Positions 1 through 7,956 are shown, counted from the first letter of the stretch. The stretch: DNA of 24,333 nt from an uncultured Oscillospiraceae bacterium (GCA_910579545.1 CAJTVI010000023.1:1-24333), one strand, 5' to 3'. Notes: a model not told the origin generated them from the sequence alone. Numbers and translations: made by a program.

Positions 1-94
1 GAAAGGCTTTCGGGGCAGGGGTCCTGTTGCCTTGAGAGACTGCTCCCACGCGCCCAGCGCCCCAAAACGCCGCCCCCTTTTGCCGCCCCAAGCC

Positions 95-123
95 TTGAAA
101 GGCGGGCCGGGGTGATGTATACT
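95..123 (+). promoter_or_regulatory. Probable sigma-A promoter for the DUF815 ATPase gene
   Basis: TTGAAA (95-100) and TATACT (118-123) are separated by 17 bases, close to the sigma-A consensus. The predicted start is about 30 bases before the ribosome binding site of the gene at 161. I see no gene in bases 1-94. Confidence 0.6.
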
Positions 124-160
124 GAAAAAGCTTTATGAAAACTAGAGGAGTGTGGAAAAG

Positions 161-1366
161 ATGCGCGAAGGATGCAGGGCCCTGGCGCTGCGGCTGCGGG
201 GGCTGGCGGTCTTCCGCGGGCTGCTGGACGAGCCGCTGGTGCGGCGGATGCAGCGGCTGCTGGAGGCCGGGGGCTGGGGGCAGGACGAGCGGGAACTGGT
301 GAGCGCCTGGGGCGATTTTGCCGCGGCGCTGTTTGCGGCCGGGCCGGACTGGACCAGCGCCCTGCTGGAGCTGGTGCTGCAAAACGAAAACTGCTGCCTG
401 GCCCAAAGCTGCAAACAGGGCGCGGCGCCCGAAGCGCTGCGCGGCTGCCTTGAGAGCGAACTGCAGTTTTTGACCGGGCTTGCGGGCTATACCGGCGGGG
501 ATATACGCGCGGCACTGGGCGAAGCGGGCGCGTTTTTGCCCGCCTGGCAGGTGCATCCGGCAGATTTTGCGGCCGAGTACGCCCGCCGCCTGGCCGATGT
601 GGGCCGCACCGGGTACGGCATTTTTGCGCGCTACCGCGTGTTTACGGTGGAAGACGCCCGGCTTGTGCCGGTAAAACACCCGGACCGGCAGCGGCTTGCC
701 GAGCTGCCCGGCTACGAGCCAGAACGGCAGAAGGTCCTGGCCAACACAAAGGCCCTTTTGGAGGGCAGGCCGGCGGCCAACGTGCTGCTGTATGGGGACG
801 CGGGCACCGGCAAATCCAGCACGGTCAAGGCGATCGCCAACGAGTACGCGGGCGAGGGGCTGCGGCTGGTGGAGGTAAAAAAGAACCAGCTGTACGAGAT
901 CCCCGAATTGATGGACGCCCTGGCTGAAAACCCGCTCAAGTTCATCCTGTTTATCGACGACCTGAGTTTTACCGCCAACGACGACAATTTTGCGGCCCTC
1001 AAGGCGATTTTGGAGGGCAGCGTGGGCGGGCGGGCCCGGAACATCGCGGTATACGCCACCTCCAACCGGCGGCACCTGATCAAGGAGACCATGAGCGACC
1101 GGGAGGGGGACGACATCCACCACGGCGACACCATGCAGGAGTTGATGAGCCTTTCGGCCCGGTTTGGGCTCACCGTGACCTTTGGCCGGCCGGACAAGGA
1201 CCGCTATCTGCAGATCGTGCAGGCGCTGGCCGCCCAAAACGGCCTTGCCTGCCCCGGGCCGGAACTTGCGGTGCGGGCCGAGGCCTTTGCCATCCGCGCG
1301 GGCGGGCGCAGCCCCCGGGCGGCGCGGCAGTTTGTGGAACTTCTGCGGGCCGGGGTACAGGTGTAA
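161..1366 (+). CDS. DUF815 family AAA-type ATPase
   Basis: A 401-residue protein of the DUF815 family of P-loop ATPases, cytoplasmic and of unknown physiological role. An N-terminal helical region (about residues 1-185) precedes the ATPase core. The Walker A motif GDAGTGKSS lies at about residues 212-220. The Walker B segment FILFIDDLSF lies at about 261-270, followed by an arginine-rich stretch and a lid-like C-terminus (GGRSPRAARQFVELL). The start is a choice between GTG at 152 and ATG at 161. The Shine-Dalgarno AGAGGAG (144-150) is only one base from the GTG but ten bases from the ATG, so the ATG is preferred. The gene stands alone, with its own promoter and a strong terminator downstream. 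The family assignment rests on the Walker motifs plus the overall layout. The cellular function is not known from sequence. Confidence 0.88.
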   Translation: MREGCRALALRLRGLAVFRGLLDEPLVRRMQRLLEAGGWGQDERELVSAWGDFAAALFAAGPDWTSALLELVLQNENCCLAQSCKQGAAPEALRGCLESELQFLTGLAGYTGGDIRAALGEAGAFLPAWQVHPADFAAEYARRLADVGRTGYGIFARYRVFTVEDARLVPVKHPDRQRLAELPGYEPERQKVLANTKALLEGRPAANVLLYGDAGTGKSSTVKAIANEYAGEGLRLVEVKKNQLYEIPELMDALAENPLKFILFIDDLSFTANDDNFAALKAILEGSVGGRARNIAVYATSNRRHLIKETMSDREGDDIHHGDTMQELMSLSARFGLTVTFGRPDKDRYLQIVQALAAQNGLACPGPELAVRAEAFAIRAGGRSPRAARQFVELLRAGVQV

Positions 1367-1504
1367 CCCAACCCATGAAACCCCTATGCGCATAAAGGCC
1401 CCCGGCTTAGCGGACACGCTTTGACACGCATGCATATGCAGGGCCCCGCACCATCCGGCCCTGCTGCTGTGGGAAATAAAGAGCCTTGGCGCACACGCAT
1501 ACGC

Positions 1505-1545
1505 AAGGCCCCGCCCCCATCCGCTGGATGGGGGCGGGGCCTTTT
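1505..1545 (+). terminator. Strong intrinsic terminator after the DUF815 gene
   Basis: A perfect 18-bp stem (1505-1522 with 1526-1543) and a three-base loop run into TTTT on the plus strand. It lies between convergent genes. The minus-strand side has only two T residues after the stem, so it should work mainly on plus-strand transcripts, although the hairpin could also slow polymerase coming from the DUF3048 gene. Confidence 0.85.
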
Positions 1546-1574
1546 GCCTGCCGGGTCAAAGGGGCGGTACAGGA

Positions 1575-2846
1575 TCAGTCGGCCGCCTCCACGTTGTCGT
1601 CGGTGTTTTCCTGCATGGTGGGCGCGCCGTCCTGGTATTCCTCGTTGAGGCTGTGGCCGTTCATCATGCAGTAGTCGTACATGCCGTAGTCGGTAATGCC
1701 CACATAGGTCTTGCCGCAGTTGATCTGGACGTCGATCTCGTGGCCGTCGCCGTCCACGATGCGCAGCGGCTCGCGGGGCAGGCCCTTGAGCCAGCGGATG
1801 CGCTCAAACCGGCCCTCGCTGAAGTAGTAGCCCACGCCGCCCCAGCTGTACTCCACATGGACCAGCTGCTTTGCGTCGTAGCCAAGGCTGGAATAGGGCT
1901 TGACATCCGCAAAGAGGATCAGGACGTTTTCAAAGGCCAGCTGTTCGCCGGTGTCGCCGTCGATGTGGGGTTCGCCCTTGGTGTTGGTTTTGAGGTACTT
2001 GAAGCTGGAGGGGTCGTACTCAAAGCCGGCGTAGTAGCTGGAGGAATACTGGAAGTACATGCTGTTGGCGTCGCCGCCCTCCAGCACACGGCTGGGTTCG
2101 TCGTACCGCACAAAGTTGAAGATGGGGTCCGGCTCGCCGGAATCGTCCGCCCCGGCGGCCACCGCCGCGGCCACCTGTTCGCCGCTGGTGTAGGCGCACA
2201 TCTCCTGGCTGCGGTAGGCGCGGCGCTCCTGGTCCCACTTGACCACCCCGCTGCCGATGCCCAAGGGGTTATTGAGGTAGAGGTCCCGGGCGCCCCAGTC
2301 GTAGGTTCCGTCCTCCTCCAGTTCATAGGCCTGCTGGCCGGAGGGATAGGTGCGCATGCGCAGCATGCGGGCCGCAAAGATGCTGGCGCCCTCATGCACA
2401 TACAAGGCGCCCATAGGCAGCATCAGCTGGACGTGCTGGTCCCGCGCCGAACGCACCGGGCCCACCTTGGGCATCTTGTCGTAATCGCTGAAGACCGCCA
2501 TCATGCGGGTGATGCCGCCCTCGGTGACCATCTCGTAGATGATGTCGGCACTGCCGATGCCCCACTGGGGGAAGGCGTCGTTGCCGCTGGACATCTTGAT
2601 GTTGTTGACCATCACGGCCACCGGCGAGCGGCCGTTGTGGAAGTCGCTGTCCTTCTCAAGGCCGGTGAGGGGGTTGGGGTTGAGCGGAACCGGGGTGGGC
2701 TCGGGGGTGGGGGTGGGCGCCGGGGGCGCGGCGGGCGCGCCGCCCTGGCTGCCGGTGTCCCGTCCGGCGCCGCTGGAGCTGCCGCAGCCGGCAAGGCTCG
2801 CAAGCACCAGGCAGCATACAAGCAAAAGCGCAAGGGTCCGTTTCAT
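1575..2846 (-). CDS. DUF3048 (YerB-like) lipoprotein
   Basis: A 423-residue secreted lipoprotein of the DUF3048 family, related to Bacillus YerB. The function is not established; the protein is expected to sit on the outer face of the membrane. Residues 1-20 form a lipoprotein signal with lipobox LAGC, followed by a Ser/Gly and Pro-Thr rich linker (about 22-58). The DUF3048 domain shows the family hallmarks NPLTGL, SPVAVMVNN, a GSADIIYEMVTEGGITR segment and VGPVRSAR. The second half includes the FEGRF/RWLKG-type C-terminal domain. The start is supported by the GGAAGGA ribosome binding site eight bases upstream. It is the only gene in its transcript: the WG-repeat gene upstream in the same direction is separated by 346 bases that contain a likely promoter. 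The C-terminus is acidic (TDDNVEAAD). Confidence 0.93.
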   Translation of the reverse strand: MKRTLALLLVCCLVLASLAGCGSSSGAGRDTGSQGGAPAAPPAPTPTPEPTPVPLNPNPLTGLEKDSDFHNGRSPVAVMVNNIKMSSGNDAFPQWGIGSADIIYEMVTEGGITRMMAVFSDYDKMPKVGPVRSARDQHVQLMLPMGALYVHEGASIFAARMLRMRTYPSGQQAYELEEDGTYDWGARDLYLNNPLGIGSGVVKWDQERRAYRSQEMCAYTSGEQVAAAVAAGADDSGEPDPIFNFVRYDEPSRVLEGGDANSMYFQYSSSYYAGFEYDPSSFKYLKTNTKGEPHIDGDTGEQLAFENVLILFADVKPYSSLGYDAKQLVHVEYSWGGVGYYFSEGRFERIRWLKGLPREPLRIVDGDGHEIDVQINCGKTYVGITDYGMYDYCMMNGHSLNEEYQDGAPTMQENTDDNVEAAD

Positions 2847-3192
2847 CTGCTGTCATTCCTTCCAAATGCAAATCTTTCCCCGCGGCGGGCACGGCAAAAG
2901 GGCCCGGCGGCCCTGCCCGGGCAGGCCGGCCCCGCACCGCTGGGCACGGGCGATAAAACCGCTATTTATTGTAGCATATCCGCCCGCGCATTTCCACCGC
3001 TTTCGGCAGAAAAATGCATTTTTTACAGCTTGGAAATCCTGCCATTTGCCGCGCAGGGCGGCCGGGGCCTGCCAGCACGGGGGCACTGGGCCGGTATGGG
3101 CCTTTATAAAGGGGCGTTGGGCCGATATGGGGACCAACGGCCCCCATACCCCCATGACTGGATAAATCTGTTATTTGGCAAAGCAGGGCAGG
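2847..3192. other. 346-base intergenic stretch with a minus-strand promoter and a weak hairpin
   Basis: No gene is supported here. It holds the likely promoter for the DUF3048 gene (2968-2996). Nearer the end of the WG-repeat gene are three related GGCCG-TATGGGG-type motifs, at about 3088-3100, 3118-3131 and (inverted) 3140-3156. Two of them can pair as TATGGGG/CCCCATA around a nine-base loop. No T-tract follows, so I do not call a terminator. The palindrome CCTTTATAAAGG also lies here (about 3100-3111). Confidence 0.5.
2968..2996 (-). promoter_or_regulatory. Probable extended -10 promoter for the DUF3048 lipoprotein gene
   Basis: On the minus strand TGCTACAAT (2976-2968) is an extended -10 element. 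TGGAAA (2996-2991), 17 bases upstream, is a 4/6 match to the -35 consensus. It faces the gene starting at 2846 and leaves a leader of about 115 bases. Confidence 0.5.
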
Positions 3193-6000
3193 TCAGCCCA
3201 GATGGGCCGGGGTCACGTCCCGGCAAAAGAGCCAGTTTCCGTCTTCGTTCATCAAGCCCACCTCAAAGCGCTTTTGCACCGCCCAGACGCCGGGCCGCTC
3301 GGTGGGAAAAAGCTGGTCCAGCCCGCTCAGCAAAACGCCCCCCTCCCCGCTCAGCAGGGTATACTGGCTCTGGTCGTACTCCACGGTGCAAAGGGCGTAC
3401 CGGTCTTTGGCCAGCTGGTACAGTTCGCTGTAGCCGGCCGTTTCGCCCTGCGCCAGCGGGCCGTCCCGCCCCAGCAGCTCATAGCCGCCCGGCCAGCTGC
3501 GCAGGGTAAAATACGGCAGGGTGCTGCCAAACGTCCCGGCATGGTTTTCGAGACCGGCGCCGGGGTGCGGCTCCAGCGGCTGTAAAACCCGGCCGGAGCT
3601 GTCCAGCAGCTGGGCGCTGCCGTCCAACTGTTCCACGTAATACCCGGCCGCCGTATAGCCGGCATACCGGATACGCACGGCCTCGCCCTGCCGTTCGGCA
3701 TAGTATTCGGTGCGGCGGTAGTGCGGGTTTTGCTCCAGATACAGCTTAAAATCGGGCGTATAGGCAATGTACCGGCGCGGGTCCCCGCCCGCGTCAAATT
3801 CGCTGACCCAGCTGCGGGCGTCCAGCGCAAAAACGGCGGCGCCCTGCCCGGTTTTTAGCTGGACCAGCCCCTGCTGCGGGTCAACGACCTGGAGCAGATC
3901 GCCCGGCAGTATCTCGTCCCGCGCAAGGTCGTAGAGCCGGCACGAGCCGCCCTCTGCCCAGAGGAACAGGTATCCGGGCAGGATCAGTCCTTCAAAGTTG
4001 GTATGGGCGGCGGTAAAGCCCTCAAACCGGCGCAGCACCCGCAGCTGCGCGTCCACCAGACAGGGCGGGTCCGCCGGCGGCTGCCCGGAGGCAGCGGCCT
4101 GGTTGACGATAAAAACGCCCGGCGCAGCCTCGGCCCCCAGCTCGCATCCGTGAAAGCGGGTCTCGCCGGTGTCCAGGCTGACCGCCCAGCCGTCCCCGTA
4201 ATCAAAGCTGCCGGTGTGCACAAAGGCCCAGCGGCCCAGCACCTCCAGGGCGGCCACCCGGGCGTCGTCGAGCAGCAGCTCCCCCTCAAGGCCGTACAGC
4301 CGGCACCGCCAGGGCCCCTCCCCCATCACCATCTCGCAGCGGCCCATCACCCGGCCGGACGCCCGGTCATGCACCCAGCTGCCCTCCAGCGGCAGTACCT
4401 CACCGCCCAGCAGCAGCATGCTGTTGCTGACATTGGTGGCCGGGATGCCGCAGCGCGCATCCGCCGGCAGGGCGGTGGGCGGGGCGGCCGAGGCCGTGCC
4501 GTCCGGCGCGCCCTCCCGCCAGAGCCATTGGCCGGCCTCGTTCATCAGGCCGTTTTCCCCGTCCTTCTGCACATGCCAAACGTTGGGCAGGGCGGTGGCG
4601 TACAGCCCATCCAGCCCGGCCAGCAGCTCGGCGCCGTCCCCATCCAGCAGGCTGTAAACCGGCACGCCGTCCTCCCAGTGGCTAAAGGCGTACCGGCCGG
4701 CCGCAAGCAGGTCAAGGCTCGCGTATTGGACGGTGCTTCGGTAAAAAACGCCGTCCCGGTTCAGCAGCTCGCAGCCATCCTCCCAGCAGCGCAGCCGCAG
4801 GCCCGGCCGCATGCCGATGCTGCCCCAAAAAGCTGCGCCCGGCCGGGCCATGAGGGTGTCCAGCAGTTCGCCCCCGCGGCCGATCAGCAGCACGCTGCCG
4901 TCCTCCTGCTGGGCGTACCAGCCGTTGGGGGTGGGGCCGGCGTCGGCGCACAGCACCGTGCCGCCGGGGTATTCCAGGCAGTACTGACCATCGGCGCCCT
5001 CCGGCCGGCAGAGCCGGACCTGCGGGGTGTACACGCTGTAAAGGCGCCTGGGGCTGCCGGTGTCCGGCTCATTGAGGGGCTGGTCGCTGGCAAGGTCGCG
5101 GATCACCCAGCCCGCGTCCGTTTCAAAAAGGCCCGCCGGCTGGCCGCAGTCCACCATAGCAACAAAGCCGCCGGGCAAAACCTCGTCCCGCGCAAGGCTG
5201 TACAGCTCCTGTGTGCGGTCCGGCCGGATCAGCACAATGTATCCCGGCAGCTCCTCGCCGCAGCCCTGGTACATATACGCCCCCGAGTATCCCTCAAACC
5301 GGCGCGCGACGCTCTGCTCCGGGTCCAGCAGCAGCGGCGGCAGCCCGGTGGTTTCGCCCGCGGCGTCCAAAAGGGCATAGCCACCGGGCAGCATAGCCTG
5401 CAGATAATAGCCCTCAAAGCCAATTTCGCCGGTGTCGAGGCTGCGGGCATGGCTGGCCGGCTTGTCCAGCTGGCTGTTCAAAAACACCCAGCTGCCCAGC
5501 CGCGCGGTGGGGTACAGCTCGCCGCACTCCAGCAGCAGGCTGCCGTCGATGGCATAGAGGGTGTGGGAGGCCTCGTACTGCCCGGCCTGGCTCTCCAGGC
5601 GCACCGGCGGCTCCCGGCCGGCCTCGTCCAGCAGCCAGCCGCCCGCCGTGCCCGGGCTGACGGCCACCTGCCTGCCGCTCCGCAAAAGGGCGGTGCCGGC
5701 CCTGGTGTTCACAGTGAGCCAGACGTCCTCGGGCAGGGCGTCCACGATGCGCGGGCTGGTGCTTTGGGGCAGCTCCCCGCCCGGCACAGGGCTGGAGCAG
5801 GCCGGAGGGCTTTTTGGCCCGGCGGAAGGCGAGGGTACATCTGTACCCTCGCCCGCGCTGCCCGGCTGCGCGCCGCCGCCGGCAAGGGCAAGGGCCAGCG
5901 CAAGGGCGGTGCCAAGGGCCGCAGCCCGAGTGGGCCAGGCGGCCAAAGGCCGGCCGGGCCGTGCACCGGGCCGGTTTGCCTGTTTTATAATCTGCTTCAT
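3193..6000 (-). CDS. Exported WG-repeat-like protein with a tandem internal duplication
   Basis: A 935-residue protein that I recognise only as WG-repeat-like; its function is unknown. Residues 1-45 look like an export signal with an unusually long Arg/Pro-rich N-region, an Ala-Leu core and LALAGGGAQ at its end. There is no lipobox cysteine. A Ser/Pro/Gly linker runs to about residue 85. The rest consists of two long repeats, about 105-495 and 525-925. Anchor pairs are SLDTGE at 187 and 608, LARDEVLPG/LARDEILPG at 269 and 692, GWYAQQEDGS/GYYVEQLDGS near 360 and 786, and GLMNEAGQWLW/GLMNEDGNWLF at 484 and 915. The short strand-turn motifs suggest a beta-propeller or solenoid fold. The start at 6000 is chosen because AAGGAGG lies about ten bases upstream; an in-frame GTG at 6021 lies upstream of that site. 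No operon partner is evident. Confidence 0.82.
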   Translation of the reverse strand: MKQIIKQANRPGARPGRPLAAWPTRAAALGTALALALALAGGGAQPGSAGEGTDVPSPSAGPKSPPACSSPVPGGELPQSTSPRIVDALPEDVWLTVNTRAGTALLRSGRQVAVSPGTAGGWLLDEAGREPPVRLESQAGQYEASHTLYAIDGSLLLECGELYPTARLGSWVFLNSQLDKPASHARSLDTGEIGFEGYYLQAMLPGGYALLDAAGETTGLPPLLLDPEQSVARRFEGYSGAYMYQGCGEELPGYIVLIRPDRTQELYSLARDEVLPGGFVAMVDCGQPAGLFETDAGWVIRDLASDQPLNEPDTGSPRRLYSVYTPQVRLCRPEGADGQYCLEYPGGTVLCADAGPTPNGWYAQQEDGSVLLIGRGGELLDTLMARPGAAFWGSIGMRPGLRLRCWEDGCELLNRDGVFYRSTVQYASLDLLAAGRYAFSHWEDGVPVYSLLDGDGAELLAGLDGLYATALPNVWHVQKDGENGLMNEAGQWLWREGAPDGTASAAPPTALPADARCGIPATNVSNSMLLLGGEVLPLEGSWVHDRASGRVMGRCEMVMGEGPWRCRLYGLEGELLLDDARVAALEVLGRWAFVHTGSFDYGDGWAVSLDTGETRFHGCELGAEAAPGVFIVNQAAASGQPPADPPCLVDAQLRVLRRFEGFTAAHTNFEGLILPGYLFLWAEGGSCRLYDLARDEILPGDLLQVVDPQQGLVQLKTGQGAAVFALDARSWVSEFDAGGDPRRYIAYTPDFKLYLEQNPHYRRTEYYAERQGEAVRIRYAGYTAAGYYVEQLDGSAQLLDSSGRVLQPLEPHPGAGLENHAGTFGSTLPYFTLRSWPGGYELLGRDGPLAQGETAGYSELYQLAKDRYALCTVEYDQSQYTLLSGEGGVLLSGLDQLFPTERPGVWAVQKRFEVGLMNEDGNWLFCRDVTPAHLG

Positions 6001-6098
6001 AAAAAGGCTCCTCCTTACCAAAGCCGGGGGACGGGGGTCGCTGCCGCAAACGATGGATGCAGTGGGGGTACCGGCTGGAACTTTTACGCCGCAGCCTG

Positions 6099-6134
6099 AA
6101 AATATACGCCCTATTATTGATGTACGTATATTTT
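6099..6134. repeat. AT-rich 10-bp inverted repeat upstream of the WG-repeat gene
   Basis: AAAATATACG (6099-6108) and its exact complement CGTATATTTT (6125-6134) flank a 16-base spacer in otherwise GC-rich DNA. It lies between the end of the three-gene HipA-like operon and the WG-repeat gene. It could be a weak terminator for the operon or an operator/promoter element for the WG gene. I found no convincing -35/-10 pair here. Confidence 0.45.
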
Positions 6135-6260
6135 AAGGGAAAGTTTCAGTGGGCTGCCGTTGACAAATCGTATTGCGAACAACCGGATCGCATCCTTTGC
6201 CCGCCATGCCCTTTACAGTTTCGCAGCAGAAACAACAAAGGCCGCTGTCAAGCCTTGCTT

Positions 6261-6650
6261 TTAGCGACCCTGGATCCTTTTGTTGCCCTGTGCGGGTTCA
6301 GCCTGCATTTCTTCGAGAATGTCCAACGCCCATTTACGGCACTCTGCCCACTCAACAGCCTCATATAACGCTTTTTCGTCCCATATGGATTTATCTTTGT
6401 ATCCCGACATTTTTCGCAGCCGTGCATCAATTTGGGAAAGCGCTTTGTATTGCTCTTTTGAAATCCATCCGGACTGCAGCAATTCACAAGCGCAGGGCAT
6501 CGCAATGGTACAAAAATCATCGGCCAGCTCGTCTGTTACAAAGGTCCCGCGAAGCTTTTGAAGCTGCTTTTCGGCGGGCATACTTAACTGCCGCAGCCCC
6601 TCTATTATGGTGTCGTACATTTGCACCATACGGTCTGTTTCGTCCATCAT
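6261..6650 (-). CDS. Small helical protein, third gene of the HipA-like kinase operon
   Basis: A 129-residue soluble protein with no family that I recognise. It is predicted to be mostly helical, with charged and amphipathic stretches (for example SKEQYKALSQIDARLRKMSG and EAVEWAECRKWALDILEEM). It shows no signal peptide, membrane segment or catalytic signature. The start at 6650 is supported by AAGGAGG about nine bases upstream; a second ATG follows immediately. The gene lies 30 bases downstream of the HipA-like kinase on the same strand, so it is probably cotranscribed and may be an accessory or antitoxin-like partner. Base composition here is clearly lower in GC than in the ilv genes nearby, which fits an acquired module. 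The functional link to the kinase rests on position only. Confidence 0.72.
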   Translation of the reverse strand: MMDETDRMVQMYDTIIEGLRQLSMPAEKQLQKLRGTFVTDELADDFCTIAMPCACELLQSGWISKEQYKALSQIDARLRKMSGYKDKSIWDEKALYEAVEWAECRKWALDILEEMQAEPAQGNKRIQGR

Positions 6651-6680
6651 CCTGGTTTCCCTCCTTCAGCCGTATGCCTT

Positions 6681-7523
6681 TTATAAGCCCGCTCCCTCAA
6701 AAAAGCGTTTCTTTTGCTGCAACAGCACGATTTTGACCCTGTCGGTCAGATACGGCTGCAAGGACGGGGGATATTGCGCGGCAAGCGGCAACAGGAACTG
6801 TTCTATCTCCCCTTTTGTAAACGAGACCTTGAGCTGCGGGCCATACAGCTTTCGGGCAGCGCCAGCAAGGCGGGCAAAGCTTACCCGGAACGGCAGGGCC
6901 TCTGCGGTCCTGATCAGGGCAGGGGTCTCAATATCAAAAGAACCGCCGTTTTCGCCAAGCAGGAAGGCCGCCCCATTATCAAAGATCGGGCAGTATCGGA
7001 ACCGCCCATTGACACGCAGCACGGCAATGTTGTTGAGGTGCCGGTCTGTGTTCAGGATCAGCGTGTCAAGCTCAAACAGCAGGGTGAGATACTGGCCGAA
7101 CCCGTCCAGCCCGGTGGCGGCCTCCACGGCATTTACCAGCAGCCTGATTTTGCCCGGCAGCGTTCTTGCCCGGCACAGCCCTTGCTGATAGTCCGGCATG
7201 GCAGTGGAAAGCAGCCGGTGAACTGTGACAATGCTTTCGCCCGCGCAAAGAAAATTTTTGCTTGCGCTGAGGATGTGGGGCCTGCCGTGCAGCGTTGCCC
7301 GCTTGATGGCATACTCTACCACCGGGATGCCGTGCGCTGAAACAATATTGCTGTGGCGCAGCAGCAGGGTGCTCGCCGCCGCTTCAGCCAGGGCCTCGTA
7401 ACCAAACGCGTCTGCTTTGTACCAGCAGCCTGACGCGGGATCGTACCACTTTTCCTGGTTGCCCTTGGAGGTTGCCGCGGCAATCGTATCCCGGGTATAA
7501 AGGGTCATATCTCGCCGATCCAT
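6681..7523 (-). CDS. HipA-like protein kinase
   Basis: A 280-residue kinase of the HipA-like superfamily, the fold used by HipA-type Ser/Thr kinase toxins and by phosphatidylinositol-kinase-like proteins. Visible landmarks are KWYDPASGCWYKADAFGYE (about 25-43, with K36 as the probable ATP-binding lysine and E43), the catalytic loop NTDRHLNN (158-165, catalytic D160 and metal-binding N164 or N165), and the DFG-equivalent PIFDNGAAF (179-187, D182). All three key positions are present, so it should be active. At 280 residues it is shorter than the ~440-residue HipA of E. coli and lacks the separate N-terminal subdomain. The ATG at 7523 is preferred because GGAGG precedes it by seven bases. An ATG at 7508 would give a four-base ATGA overlap with the upstream gene but has a poor binding site. 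It overlaps the 127-aa gene upstream by 19 bases, which implies translational coupling. The target is unknown. Confidence 0.83.
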   Translation of the reverse strand: MDRRDMTLYTRDTIAAATSKGNQEKWYDPASGCWYKADAFGYEALAEAAASTLLLRHSNIVSAHGIPVVEYAIKRATLHGRPHILSASKNFLCAGESIVTVHRLLSTAMPDYQQGLCRARTLPGKIRLLVNAVEAATGLDGFGQYLTLLFELDTLILNTDRHLNNIAVLRVNGRFRYCPIFDNGAAFLLGENGGSFDIETPALIRTAEALPFRVSFARLAGAARKLYGPQLKVSFTKGEIEQFLLPLAAQYPPSLQPYLTDRVKIVLLQQKKRFFEGAGL

Positions 7524-7888
7524 TGGTCATCCTCCGCCATGCGGCCCTGTGTTTGCTGAACGATGGCAAACGGGTCATATTCCAAAAGCCCCAGCGCGCC
7601 GAGGTACCGGTGGATGCCAACGCGCGAGCGCGGGACACAGCGTTCCTTCAAAAAGGCCTCCCAGTCGCTCCAGGAAGGGTCTTGCCTGACTCCAAACGCC
7701 GTGCGGGTCACATCCGCTACCAGGTTTTGCGAGGCGACCTTGCGGGCCGTAAAATCCACGCAGATGTCGGAGCAGAGCACTTCCCCATCAAAAAAACCGT
7801 ACCGCTTGACCGCATGGCCCTGCTTTTGGGCCGCTTCCAACAGCTGTTGGGGCGTCTGTGGCTGCCGTGCCGGCTGCTTTTTTGCCAT
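7505..7888 (-). CDS. HipA-like kinase partner protein (127 aa), first gene of operon
   Basis: A 127-residue cytoplasmic protein with an N-terminal Lys/Gln-rich tail (AKKQPARQPQTPQQ), a central region with SDICVDFTARKVASQN, and a C-terminal block FLKERCVPRSR...YDPFAIVQQTQGRMAEDDQWI. I recall the CxPRxR...YDPxxIxxxTxGRMAxDxxWI pattern from small clostridial proteins encoded next to HipA-like kinases; this needs a profile search. No helix-turn-helix is obvious. It is the promoter-proximal gene, and its stop codon lies inside the start of the kinase gene. It occupies the position that an antitoxin or regulatory subunit normally has. In HipBST systems a small HipS protein corresponds to the missing N-terminal subdomain of the kinase, but I cannot show that homology here. 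The start is supported by a GAGG/AGAGG purine stretch just upstream. Confidence 0.78.
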   Translation of the reverse strand: MAKKQPARQPQTPQQLLEAAQKQGHAVKRYGFFDGEVLCSDICVDFTARKVASQNLVADVTRTAFGVRQDPSWSDWEAFLKERCVPRSRVGIHRYLGALGLLEYDPFAIVQQTQGRMAEDDQWIGEI

Positions 7889-7907
7889 ACCTCTTCACCT
7901 CAGCCCC

Positions 7908-7929
7908 ATTATAGCATATTGCGCCGCAA
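7908..7929 (-). promoter_or_regulatory. Extended -10 promoter with embedded dyad for the HipA-like operon
   Basis: On the minus strand TGCTATAAT (7916-7908) is a perfect extended -10 element 20 bases upstream of the first gene of the operon. No good -35 is visible, which is usual for extended -10 promoters. An 11-base perfect dyad TTGCG-C-CGCAA (7919-7929) sits immediately upstream, between the -10 and -35 positions, where a bound autoregulator would block transcription. Confidence 0.6.
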
Positions 7930-7956
7930 ATATCCCGTCTGCCCCTATAACGAAAC

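Noticed and set aside
1653..6099. Long plus-strand open frames opposite the DUF3048 and WG-repeat genes (1653-3509 and 4003-6099)
   Set aside because: They are antisense shadows of high-GC genes: compositionally biased in His/Ala/Val/Gly, with no recognisable domain and poor start sites, while the minus-strand proteins have signal peptides and family motifs.
6160..6188. Plus-strand TTGACA at 6160-6165 as a promoter
   Set aside because: There is no -10 element at a workable distance and no plus-strand gene follows.
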